Below are positions 1 through 6,535 of a stretch of DNA of 17,129 bases, piece after piece; position 1 is the stretch's first letter; every line of letters begins with the position of its first letter. The stretch comes from UBA5078 sp963977405. Lineage in GTDB: Bacteria > Pseudomonadota > Gammaproteobacteria > Pseudomonadales > Pseudohongiellaceae. Where the stretch lies: assembly GCA_963977405.1 (NCBI GenBank), contig CAXBOY010000067.1, positions 1 through 17,129 of the forward strand. Reading direction: 5' to 3'. Under the pieces are notes generated by a model, which saw only the letters and a list, made by a program, of their open reading frames with translations, searched no databases and was not told where the DNA came from. A program made the translations under genes and the position numbers.

Positions 1-11
1 TCTTCCGATCT
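1..11. other. Illumina adapter remnant at contig end
   Basis: The first 11 bases, TCTTCCGATCT, are identical to the 3' end of the standard Illumina TruSeq adapter. They abut a hairpin whose right arm (23-33) is longer than the left arm that remains (12-18), as if the adapter had replaced genomic sequence. I read this as untrimmed adapter, not biology. A chance match exactly at base 1 is very unlikely. Confidence 0.88.
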
Positions 12-40
12 CAAGCAGTAATCTGCTTGGGGGTTTTTTT
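12..40 (+). terminator. Rho-independent terminator, left arm truncated
   Basis: CAAGCAG (12-18) pairs with CTGCTTG (23-29) around the loop TAAT. GGGG and seven T follow. The G run has no C partner because the adapter remnant sits where CCCC would be expected. It would end a plus-strand transcript whose gene lies left of the window. Confidence 0.7.
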
Positions 41-228
41 ATGTCTGGAGAAATCTGCTGAAAAATTGCCTGCAAACTACCAATGCTTCACAGTTTCTAT
101 AATGATCAATCGTTCATAAAGTCTATACAACATTGCGCACGCCATGACCTCAGTGCGTCGGCGTAGGTTAATCAACAGTGCCCTTGAACTATTAGTACAT
201 AGGGCACTACGATCGTTATCCGTTTAAT
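41..228. other. Non-coding stretch, downstream of the MBL gene
   Basis: No supported gene is seen here. A lone TATAAT at 98-103 has no matching -35 element, and a 27-codon frame from the ATG near 144 has no ribosome binding site. The only structure is an inverted repeat near the hydrolase stop codon, listed separately. Confidence 0.5.
177..208 (-). repeat. 8-bp inverted repeat past the hydrolase stop
   Basis: AGTGCCCT (177-184) and AGGGCACT (201-208) can pair around a 16-base loop. The repeat lies 20 bases past the minus-strand stop codon of the hydrolase gene. There is no T run on the minus strand, so a 3'-end stabilising hairpin or weak terminator is possible but unproven. Confidence 0.35.
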
Positions 229-1104
229 TTATTGACCGCCAAGCCCCATATAAACGCCTGGTAAGAAGCGCTCGGGGTTGCCCCATTTGGCGTCGTATTT
301 TGCCGTAGGGTTCGCCGCTTCTACTTGCTCATATGTCATCCCGTCGTCGATCATTGGCTGCACTGTATTTACAACATCTAGAATCATGTCGCGAAACTCC
401 ATAACGTCTGCACGTGTCGATGGTGTGCCATGACCAGGTACGATGATGGTATCGGGGCCTGCCATGCCGATAGCGATCGCAAGAGCCTCTAGAGTGCCTT
501 GTAGTGTGCCGCCATTCGCCAAATCGATGTAGGGGTAGCCCGTGGTCCGAAACACATCTCCCATATGCAGTACATCTGAGTTCATGAAATAGACAAAGCT
601 GTCTCCATCGGTATGCGCCGATGGCACTGGCATGATCATCAGTTCTTCACCGTTGAGGTGTATCGAGATGTCGTCATCGAAAGTGAGTACGGGAAGAGCT
701 TCTTTAGGAGAGTTCTGGAGCATTCGTACTCTTACCGTATCTCTGGCGAGAATAACGATCCCTTGCTTACCTAAATTCTCATTGCCACCAGTGTGATCGC
801 CATGGACATGAGTATTGATAAGGAAGCGAATGTCGCCGTCATTGATGCTACTGATGGCCGCGAGGATCTTATTGGTCAGTGGGGCGAATTGATCGTCGAT
901 CATGACAACGCCATCTTCCCCGACTGATAGCCCGATATTGCCACCAGCACCTTCCAAGTAGTACACATTACCGCGTACCTGATGCGGGATGATTTGCACC
1001 TGGCTGTAGTCGGTTTGCGCGAAGCTAGTGCTTGTGAAGCAGGCTGCAATGGTTGTGATAGTGGCGTATCTGAGTAAGTTTCTTGCGTGATTTTTCTGGC
1101 GCAT
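229..1104 (-). CDS. Secreted metallo-beta-lactamase-fold hydrolase
   Basis: A 291-residue metal-dependent hydrolase of the MBL superfamily, probably periplasmic. A signal peptide spans about residues 1-29, ending SFA-Q. The full metal site is visible: HVHGDH (H99, H101, D103, H104), H164 in SAHTDGD, D183 in HMGD and H225 in PGHG, as in two-zinc family members. AGGAG (1111-1115) lies six bases before the ATG, which supports this start. It is a single gene on the minus strand, separated from upstream cstA by a strong terminator. Similar secreted proteins are usually annotated only as MBL-fold metallohydrolases, with substrates ranging from lactams to lactones, thioesters and sulfates. Nothing here picks the substrate, and a beta-lactamase role should not be assumed. 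The family call is secure; the substrate is unknown. Confidence 0.9.
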   Translation of the reverse strand: MRQKNHARNLLRYATITTIAACFTSTSFAQTDYSQVQIIPHQVRGNVYYLEGAGGNIGLSVGEDGVVMIDDQFAPLTNKILAAISSINDGDIRFLINTHVHGDHTGGNENLGKQGIVILARDTVRVRMLQNSPKEALPVLTFDDDISIHLNGEELMIMPVPSAHTDGDSFVYFMNSDVLHMGDVFRTTGYPYIDLANGGTLQGTLEALAIAIGMAGPDTIIVPGHGTPSTRADVMEFRDMILDVVNTVQPMIDDGMTYEQVEAANPTAKYDAKWGNPERFLPGVYMGLGGQ

Positions 1105-1230
1105 ATCTCACTCCTAAAAAGGATTATGAACTTGGTTTGCCTATGACTATAAGAGGAGGTGACTTGCTTGTCTATTTCTATTGGGATTGTCGAGGATGCG
1201 TGTACTCGTGGGATATGAAAGCTTCACGCA

Positions 1231-1267
1231 AATAAAAAGCCCCCTGTCATTGCTGACAGAGGGCTTT
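1231..1267 (-). terminator. Rho-independent terminator of cstA
   Basis: Two stacked stems pair 1236-1242 with 1261-1267 (AAAGCCC/GGGCTTT) and 1244-1249 with 1254-1259 (CTGTCA/TGACAG), around the loop 1250-1253. Read on the minus strand it ends in TTTTTATT, just past the cstA stop codon. It separates cstA from the hydrolase gene. Confidence 0.88.
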
Positions 1268-1291
1268 AGATTTGTAGCTAAGAGCAGATTG

Positions 1292-2989
1292 TTAAGACTT
1301 AGTGTCTTCTGCTTCTTCTCCAGTAACCCCTTCTTTCTTTAGGTTGGAGATTACAGAGATTGCCTCGAGGATCACCAAGATGCTCGCGATCATAACGGCA
1401 ACGCTCAATACTACAAGTAACCACTGGTCATTGCGGTAGTAGCTGCCCATCTGGATCAAGCTTCCCCAGACAGCCATTAGCAGTACAAAGATCATAGGCA
1501 TCAGCGTGTAGCGTGCTGGACGTCCTAGCTTCATCAAGAAGATAGAGATCACTAATAGCGTCAAGCTAGCGAGGATCTGATTAGTGGCACCGAAAAGTGG
1601 CCAAATCACGTTGCCGCCGTTGCCTGATGATCCACCAGCGCCGAAGGCGAGTAGTAGGCAGCTACCGACAGCAACGAAAGTCGCAATCACGTTGCTCTTC
1701 AGGAAGTCGATGTTGTAGATTGAGCCCCATTCTTGAATGATGTAACGCTGTAGACGAACACCAGCGTCCATAGTGGTGCCCGCGAACAGCACTACCATTG
1801 TAGCTAGTAGAGTTGTGGCAAACAGGTTCGGGAGTCCCCAGCCGGCGGTCAGCAAGTTACCGCCACCAGTGATGAATGCTGATGCGCCGCCGCTGCCGAA
1901 TGCACCGTAAAGTGTGTGCCAAACTTCAGGAGATGAGGCATACAAAGCACCACACACTGCAACAATCGTGATCAATGCTAGTGAGCCTTCGCCAAGCGCG
2001 CCAAGATAACCAACGAAACGAGCATCGGGCTCTTTGTCGAGTTGCTTGGAACTAGTACCAGAGGCCACGATGCCGTGGAAGCCAGAAAGTGCGCCGCACG
2101 CAATGGTGATGAACAACAGCGGGAATATACTCGGTGTGTTCTCAGCCAGCTGAGTATTGAATGCTGGTGCGGTAATATCCGGCAGGGCTAGGAAAACTGC
2201 ACCGTAGAGCAGGAACAGGCCAACAACCAATTGCGCGCCGTTGATGTAATCGCGTGGCTGCAACAATGCCCATACCGGCAACATCGAAGCGACTGCAGCA
2301 TATGCGAACAGGATCAGAATCCAGCTAGCGTTTGCAGATAGACCAAGGAAACCCTCTGGTAATGCGAGAGGCATTTCGCTACCCACGTAGATCGTGAAGT
2401 AAAGAATGCTCACACCAATTACGGAGATAAGAAGCAGGTTCGCTTTCCGACGAATCAGGAAGCCAATGGCTACGGCAACAGGTATTGCTGCCCAGGCTGG
2501 GAATACTGAGGTTGGAATGTCGACCATCTCGCCAGCGATAATGGTGCCGAATACAGCGTTTACCATTAGTAGCAACAGGAAGATGACGATCATAAACAGC
2601 GAGCGAGTACGTTTGCCGATTACTGACTCAGACAAGGCTCCAATTGACTTGGCTCCATGGCGGCTGCTCGCCCATAGGGCGCCCATGTCGTGTACCCCAG
2701 CAAAGAATACAGAGCCGAAGGTCACCCATAACACAGCAGGTACCCAGCCCCAATACACTGCAATTGCGGGGCCTACTATAGGAGCGGCGCCTGCGACTGA
2801 GGTGAAATGCGCTCCCCAAAGTACAAACTTATTAGTTGGTACGTAGTCAACACCGTCATTTACTTGGTGTGCAGGAGTAACGAAATTTGGGTCGAGTTTG
2901 TAAATCTTCTCTGCGATGAAACGAGAATAAACAAACCAGCCAAACGTGAATCCGGCAAGACCCAGAATGACTATCAATACCGAGGACAT
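1292..2989 (-). CDS. cstA: CstA-family carbon starvation / peptide-pyruvate transporter
   Basis: A 565-residue inner-membrane protein with many hydrophobic helices. It matches the CstA family along its length: HFTSVAGAAPIVGPAIA at about 61-77, then GVHDMGALWASSRHG, SGFHGIVASGTSSKQ and FAGTTMDAGVRLQRYI in the second half. E. coli relatives CstA and BtsT/YjiY import peptides or pyruvate under carbon limitation. This protein is shorter than E. coli CstA (about 700 residues), which is common for the short form in other bacteria. GGAGAG (2996-3001, minus) sits eight bases after GGAG from the ATG and supports the start. An extended -10 promoter lies upstream and a terminator follows, so it is probably monocistronic. 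It is divergent from the membrane protein gene at 3231. The family is certain; the substrate is open. Confidence 0.93.
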   Translation of the reverse strand: MSSVLIVILGLAGFTFGWFVYSRFIAEKIYKLDPNFVTPAHQVNDGVDYVPTNKFVLWGAHFTSVAGAAPIVGPAIAVYWGWVPAVLWVTFGSVFFAGVHDMGALWASSRHGAKSIGALSESVIGKRTRSLFMIVIFLLLLMVNAVFGTIIAGEMVDIPTSVFPAWAAIPVAVAIGFLIRRKANLLLISVIGVSILYFTIYVGSEMPLALPEGFLGLSANASWILILFAYAAVASMLPVWALLQPRDYINGAQLVVGLFLLYGAVFLALPDITAPAFNTQLAENTPSIFPLLFITIACGALSGFHGIVASGTSSKQLDKEPDARFVGYLGALGEGSLALITIVAVCGALYASSPEVWHTLYGAFGSGGASAFITGGGNLLTAGWGLPNLFATTLLATMVVLFAGTTMDAGVRLQRYIIQEWGSIYNIDFLKSNVIATFVAVGSCLLLAFGAGGSSGNGGNVIWPLFGATNQILASLTLLVISIFLMKLGRPARYTLMPMIFVLLMAVWGSLIQMGSYYRNDQWLLVVLSVAVMIASILVILEAISVISNLKKEGVTGEEAEDTKS

Positions 2990-3031
2990 AAGGCACTCTC
3001 CAGTGGTTTCTTATTGTAAAAAAGAGGACGC

Positions 3032-3061
3032 ATCATACCAAGGTCAGCCCGTGAGACACAA
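3032..3061 (-). promoter_or_regulatory. Candidate sigma70 promoter of cstA
   Basis: On the minus strand, TTGTGT (3056-3061) is followed after 18 bases by TATGAT (3032-3037). TGG directly before the -10 gives an extended -10 element. The -35 is weak (3 of 6). The leader to the cstA ATG would be about 35 bases. Confidence 0.5.
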
Positions 3062-3150
3062 TAATTAATAGGTTCCCAATGTCCTCTAAACTAGGCGAGT
3101 CGGGCGTTTGCAGAGAGTTTCAGTTACAAAATGTTGCATAGAGCCGTGTT

Positions 3151-3179
3151 TGGTCAAATGGCATGGCTAAGTCTATAAT
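3151..3179 (+). promoter_or_regulatory. Candidate sigma70 promoter of the 3231 gene
   Basis: TGGTCA (3151-3156) and a perfect TATAAT (3174-3179) are separated by 17 bases. Transcription would start near 3186, about 45 bases before the ATG at 3231. It is back to back with the cstA promoter. Confidence 0.6.
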
Positions 3180-3230
3180 CACCCGCTAGTTAGGCAACAA
3201 ATCCACTCTATTTCCCAAAGATTGCGACTT

Positions 3231-3917
3231 ATGGCAAAACCCAACACAGTAAAGCTTACTTTCTCTACGGATCGTTTGATCAAAGGGCTCGCGATTAGCT
3301 GTGTTTCGCTACTCCTTATCCATATTGTCCTCACCGTGATGCATTATCGATTTGTCGAACTCCCTTGGCTATTGCGTGAGTTATTTGACGTGGATGAGGA
3401 GGAAAGCGTGCCCACCTGGTTTTCCTCTAGCCTTCTGCTATTAACAGCTGTGGTTTTGTTCTTCGTTGCTCACCTAAGCAAACTTCGCGAAGACCGCTAC
3501 GCCATCTATTGGTTTGGTCTCGGTCTTGGCTTTGCGTTTATGTCTGCAGATGAGATTGCAGGCTTTCATGAGACTCTAAATTCGGTTACCGAAACTTCGT
3601 GGGCTGTGCCGGGCTTGATAGTGGCGCTATTAGTTGGGGTTGCCTATCTAAAGTTTCTATCCTCTCTTCCAGCCCCAGTAGCAGTGCGTTTTATGATGTC
3701 TGGCGCTATTTTCGTGGGCGGTGCAATTGGCGTAGAGTTGGCGACGGAGCCTTATCTATACGACGATGCTCTCGATACTTTGGGATATAATCTTTGGACG
3801 CCTGTAGAGGAAGGCATGGAAATGGGCGGCGTCATCTTATTCCTCGCAAGTTTGTTCGATTACCTCAAGACTACCTACCCTTTGCAGCTGCAGTTTGTAT
3901 CTAAGCAAGGCGACTAG
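3231..3917 (+). CDS. Six-helix membrane protein with SxDE/HE motifs
   Basis: A 228-residue protein I cannot assign to a named function. Hydrophobic segments lie at about 21-37, 65-81, 92-110, 126-143, 154-172 and 196-212. Charged residues sit in or next to helices: SADE (105-108) followed by HE (113-114), E169, and EEGMEM (193-198). This is reminiscent of uncharacterised bacterial and archaeal membrane proteins with an SxDE...HE signature. Buried acidic and histidine residues could bind a metal, but that is inference. The frame can also open at a TTG at 3222, nine bases upstream. Neither start has a clear Shine-Dalgarno sequence, and I chose the ATG. It has its own promoter and is probably monocistronic. 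Clean reading frame and codon use make it a real gene. Confidence 0.8.
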   Translation: MAKPNTVKLTFSTDRLIKGLAISCVSLLLIHIVLTVMHYRFVELPWLLRELFDVDEEESVPTWFSSSLLLLTAVVLFFVAHLSKLREDRYAIYWFGLGLGFAFMSADEIAGFHETLNSVTETSWAVPGLIVALLVGVAYLKFLSSLPAPVAVRFMMSGAIFVGGAIGVELATEPYLYDDALDTLGYNLWTPVEEGMEMGGVILFLASLFDYLKTTYPLQLQFVSKQGD

Positions 3918-3950
3918 TCGGGACTTTTTTTCGCACTGCAAGTTGAGTGC
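3916..3950 (+). terminator. Weak terminator candidate after the 3231 gene
   Basis: A run of seven T (3925-3931) follows a very short AGTC/GACT palindrome. Just downstream, GCACT (3933-3937) can pair with AGTGC (3946-3950). Neither hairpin is strong. Confidence 0.25.
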
Positions 3951-4070
3951 TTATTGCGTTAGGTCACAGTTGGCACTAGTCATGCGCGTAAGGTTCTGTG
4001 TTATGTTATAGCGGTCGCTTTAGGCGCGCATACGATCAAAATAACAATAAGTACCTGTGGGGGGGACGAC

Positions 4071-4631
4071 GTGCTAAACCAACTTTTATTCGACTTCGCG
4101 CAGTGGCTCGATGCCTTTGAATTGAGCACACGGCTGCATGAGTCTTACTATATGTACAATTGGGTTGAGTCTACCCATGTTGTCGCACTAATGATTTCTC
4201 TAGGCATGTTATTCATTATCGATTTGCGCATGCTTGGTCTTACTCTAACTAATGTTCCTGCGTCGCGAATCGCGGCGCGACTGAATATCCCTATGATGAT
4301 CGGCTTCACGATCATGATAATCACAGGTTTACTTCTATTCTTTGCGGTTCCGGTTCGCACTACACAGAGCATCTGGTTCCGTATCAAATTTGTACTCCTA
4401 TTTGCCGCCGCGGTTAACGCGTGGCTTTTCCACAAAAAGATGAACGAATCTGTCGCAACTTGGGACAACGAACCTAAAGCTCCGCGGCGATTACGCTATG
4501 CAGCGGGTTTCTCTCTGGGCTTGTGGGCCGGCGTCGTAACCACTGGGCGACTCATCGCCTATGATTGGTACGATTGTTATCGAGTGCAATCAGACCTGAT
4601 TGCATGGGCGGCAGGGTGCATGGCTGAATAA
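4071..4631 (+). CDS. DUF6644-like membrane protein, first copy
   Basis: A 186-residue membrane protein with about four or five helices. It is a paralogue of the next gene. Both carry an N-terminal helix with a histidine and, 15 residues later, an Asp-Leu-Arg turn (H36 and DLR 51-53 here). Both end in a TGR-hydrophobic motif (158-160 here). It resembles the family I know as DUF6644, with no known function. Histidines placed in helices recall haem- or copper-handling membrane proteins such as CopD or cytochrome b561, but this is only a fold-level impression. The start is a GTG behind a seven-G purine run (about 4059-4066) acting as ribosome binding site. It opens an operon with genes at 4662 (30-base gap) and 5178. 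An alternative reading is a subunit of a small membrane complex. Confidence 0.78.
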   Translation: MLNQLLFDFAQWLDAFELSTRLHESYYMYNWVESTHVVALMISLGMLFIIDLRMLGLTLTNVPASRIAARLNIPMMIGFTIMIITGLLLFFAVPVRTTQSIWFRIKFVLLFAAAVNAWLFHKKMNESVATWDNEPKAPRRLRYAAGFSLGLWAGVVTTGRLIAYDWYDCYRVQSDLIAWAAGCMAE

Positions 4632-4661
4632 TAGCCAGATTGACTATAGGGGGAGAGAGGC

Positions 4662-5138
4662 ATGGAATTATTAAGTTTTTTCGAATGGGCAGAGACCTCT
4701 ATGCTTGGGTCTATAGGTAAGAACTATGGTGGAGTCTATGCCATGGGGCAGTCGCTGCACTTGATGTCGTTGGCACTTTTGGGCGGCACAGTATTAGTAA
4801 CGGATCTGCGTTTGCTCAATGTGATGTTGAAAGATGTTCCATCCGAGGTCGTGATAGAGAGTGCGCACAAGTGGTTTCGAGTGGCGCTAATTGTCATTAT
4901 CTCGACAGGTATTTTCATGGCGGCGGCTGTCGCTACTAGGATGTATTACAACCCGTTCTATTGGGCAAAGATGTCCGCATTGCTCGCGGGTATCATTTTC
5001 GTGTTTGCTATCAAGCGCCCACTGCTCAAGCGGCCACACGCGAGTATTAATCCGATAGTGTTGAAGTCTGTTGCTGTGGCTTCGTTGATCATCTGGTTTT
5101 CTGTTGCAGCTACAGGGCGCTGGATCGGTTTCTCATAA
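4662..5138 (+). CDS. DUF6644-like membrane protein, second copy
   Basis: A 158-residue membrane protein, diverged paralogue of the preceding gene. The shared signature is SLH (31-33), then DLR at 48-50 with the same 15-residue spacing from H33, a central aromatic stretch (MYYNPFYWAK, 94-103), and TGRWIGF at the C-terminus (151-157). It lacks the roughly 25-residue C-terminal extension of its partner. A strong purine-rich site (AGGGGGAGAGAGG, 4648-4660) lies just before the ATG, 30 bases past the upstream stop codon, so the two are co-transcribed. Co-expression of two unequal copies suggests a heterodimer, which is inference. Function unknown. Confidence 0.8.
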   Translation: MELLSFFEWAETSMLGSIGKNYGGVYAMGQSLHLMSLALLGGTVLVTDLRLLNVMLKDVPSEVVIESAHKWFRVALIVIISTGIFMAAAVATRMYYNPFYWAKMSALLAGIIFVFAIKRPLLKRPHASINPIVLKSVAVASLIIWFSVAATGRWIGFS

Positions 5139-5177
5139 CAAAGATTTTCTGCCCCGACGAGGGCTCGGAGTTCTAAT

Positions 5178-5330
5178 ATGCAAGAGTCGTCAGAAAGCAA
5201 GAAAGAAGGAATGGATCGGCTAGAGCTCGTCGCGCTAGGCACTTCCTCGACAGTGATAGTAGTCGCGCTTATTTATTGGGCAATCCAAGTAAGCGGTGTG
5301 TTGGAAATGCTGGAAATGGCGTACGGCTAA
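5178..5330 (+). CDS. Small single-helix membrane protein (50 aa)
   Basis: A 50-residue frame, third in the DUF6644-like operon, easily missed because of its size. It opens at an ATG preceded by GGAG (5167-5170) with a seven-base spacer, 39 bases past the upstream stop codon. It ends six bases before a strong terminator. The protein has a charged N-terminus (MQESSESKKEGMDRLE), one predicted transmembrane helix (about residues 17-38) and a short acidic tail (LEMLEMAYG). The proper ribosome binding site, its fit between gene and terminator, and its amphipathic layout argue that it is real. A role as accessory subunit or stabiliser of the two larger membrane proteins is inference. I recognise no family. 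Confidence 0.72.
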   Translation: MQESSESKKEGMDRLELVALGTSSTVIVVALIYWAIQVSGVLEMLEMAYG

Positions 5331-5335
5331 GTATG

Positions 5336-5375
5336 CTGCGAGGCTTTGGAGGCCTCGCAGTTTGTGATTATTTTA
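5336..5375 (+). terminator. Terminator of the DUF6644-like operon
   Basis: A 9-bp perfect stem (CTGCGAGGC 5336-5344 with GCCTCGCAG 5352-5360), a seven-base loop, then TTTGTGATTATTTT. It lies between two convergent genes and may act on both strands, but only the plus side has a T-rich tail. Confidence 0.82.
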
Positions 5376-5796
5376 ATGGCGAGAAATCTGTTGTCGTCAT
5401 GTATTTACGTACAACACCCTGCAGGATAGGGCCATCCGCATTCGACTCTTCGTTGACCTTCTGCCATTCGGGATCTTGCGAGAATGCTTGCCAAGAGCGA
5501 TTTGCGGCCTCTTGGCTGTCATGAGCTAGAATATAGACCAATGTATTAGATGACTCCGCCTCGTCCGTAGGCACCCAATAGCCAATATTTGTCATGCCAT
5601 GCTTTTCGAAAATGCGCATGGTGTGATTGCGGAAGCGAGCTAGTAACTTATCGAGATTGCCAGGGGTTGCGGTATAAGTGCGCAACTCAAAGATTTTCTC
5701 GCCTTGTGCCTGTGCTTCGTTCGGCGCGCTCAAGACGCCAATTGTTAAGACTAGAGATGCGGTGCAAACTAAGATCTTACGAATGATTGGCGTCAT
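5368..5796 (-). CDS. Secreted NIPSNAP-domain protein
   Basis: A 142-residue protein with a signal peptide (about 1-30, ending AQA-Q) and one NIPSNAP domain. Diagnostic stretches are FELRTYTATPG (36-46), then H58 with RIFEKHGM (61-68), and the GYWVP strand (72-76). NIPSNAP is a dimeric alpha/beta-barrel-type fold. Bacterial members are mostly uncharacterised and the biochemical role is unknown. I chose the ATG at 5796 because GGAAG lies six bases upstream and a clean signal peptide begins there. The frame stays open to 5850, but that start would add a basic 18-residue leader and overlap the upstream gene. It follows the gene at 5837-6364 after 40 bases, so the two probably share a transcript. 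Confidence 0.85.
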   Translation of the reverse strand: MTPIIRKILVCTASLVLTIGVLSAPNEAQAQGEKIFELRTYTATPGNLDKLLARFRNHTMRIFEKHGMTNIGYWVPTDEAESSNTLVYILAHDSQEAANRSWQAFSQDPEWQKVNEESNADGPILQGVVRKYMTTTDFSPLK

Positions 5797-5836
5797 AGCG
5801 AGCTTCCTTCCTTTTATTGTTTTTAAGGGTTTGTTC

Positions 5837-6364
5837 TTAGATGACCTCATTTAAGAAGTAATCGTCCCAAATTAAAGACGTGATTAATTTCTCTAATGCC
5901 CCATGAATTGCGGCATCGAGCTCAACGGCGCTGGCGCGTCCGAAAATAATGGTGTCATAGGCGGTGCGGCTGCCGGCGTGCAGAGTGGCATGAACACGCA
6001 CAGTGACATCGAATTCGCCCGCTTTGTCCTCAACGGAAAACTCAGTTACTTCACCATTGAGTGTCAGACTCTGACCTTCTTCAACAAGTCCCGCGCCACC
6101 TTTTATAAAGGCTTGGCTCAATGCATCATGAACTATCTCTGCTACGGGCTTCTCGGCGTTGTAGCTACCTATAAGTGTGGCATCGCCATCACGTACATCT
6201 GTAAAGCTAGCAATCTTCAGTGAGCCTTTTGGCGCCTTGCTGAAATCAACTTGCGGGTCTTGGGTGTAGGTGAAATTGACCTCTATATCCTCAGCAAAGC
6301 TGACAGTTGAAAAGGACAAAATGCAAAGCATTGGCATTGCGGCGAAAAAACGGCGAAAAGACAT
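5837..6364 (-). CDS. Unknown periplasmic protein, YajG-like pattern
   Basis: A 175-residue exported protein. The signal peptide (about 1-24, ending SFA-E) has a cysteine at residue 14 but no lipobox at the cleavage site, so it is probably soluble rather than a lipoprotein. The mature part shows a pattern seen in small envelope proteins of the YajG type: FTDVRDGD (54-61), LIG, a helix EIVHDALSQAF (76-86), and a beta-rich LNGEVTEFSV segment (102-111). That resemblance is weak and by eye. GGAG with a five-base spacer supports the ATG. It is the first gene of a probable two-gene unit with the NIPSNAP gene. Function unknown. Confidence 0.7.
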   Translation of the reverse strand: MSFRRFFAAMPMLCILSFSTVSFAEDIEVNFTYTQDPQVDFSKAPKGSLKIASFTDVRDGDATLIGSYNAEKPVAEIVHDALSQAFIKGGAGLVEEGQSLTLNGEVTEFSVEDKAGEFDVTVRVHATLHAGSRTAYDTIIFGRASAVELDAAIHGALEKLITSLIWDDYFLNEVI

Positions 6365-6395
6365 AGCGACTCCAAAAGGTATCTGTGACGTTGTG

Positions 6396-6425
6396 ATTAT
6401 TGTGGGGCATGTAAGCTGAATGCAA
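6396..6425 (-). promoter_or_regulatory. Candidate sigma70 promoter, 6364/5796 unit
   Basis: On the minus strand, TTGCAT (6420-6425) and AATAAT (6396-6401) are separated by 18 bases. They match consensus at 4 and 5 of 6 positions. The leader to the ATG at 6364 would be about 25 bases. Confidence 0.5.
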
Positions 6426-6462
6426 ACTTAATTTAAATATTCGATGCATTCAACCGACAATG

Positions 6463-6499
6463 AAAAAAGCCACCGCTTGAGTCTCAAGTGGTGGCTTTT
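6463..6499 (-). terminator. Terminator of the first PAL-like gene
   Basis: AAAGCCACC and CTTGA on the left pair with TCAAG and GGTGGCTTT on the right, around GTC and one mismatch. The minus-strand read ends in six T. It lies just past the stop codon of the beta-propeller gene. Confidence 0.87.
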
Positions 6500-6535
6500 A
6501 GATATCCCTATGTAAGGGAAAAGAAGTGCTCTAGC

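Noticed and set aside
144..227. A 27-codon plus-strand frame near the left end
   Set aside because: No ribosome binding site, basic random-looking composition, and overlap with an inverted repeat.
229..1104. Antibiotic-resistance beta-lactamase
   Set aside because: The metal motifs define only the MBL superfamily; nothing points to lactam hydrolysis and the context is not that of a resistance gene.
1154..1235. Near-perfect Shine-Dalgarno AGGAGGTGA (1154-1162) before a 23-codon TTG frame containing CRGC
   Set aside because: The spacing to the TTG is too short, no promoter is evident and the frame runs to the edge of the cstA terminator; too little to call a gene.
2406..2846. A 146-codon plus-strand frame opposite cstA
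   Set aside because: It is fully antisense to a well-conserved transporter gene, has no ribosome binding site and resembles no protein; it is a shadow frame.
5797..5850. Upstream start extending the NIPSNAP protein by 18 residues
   Set aside because: It would bury the signal peptide behind a basic leader and overlap the neighbouring gene; the ATG at 5796 has a proper ribosome binding site.
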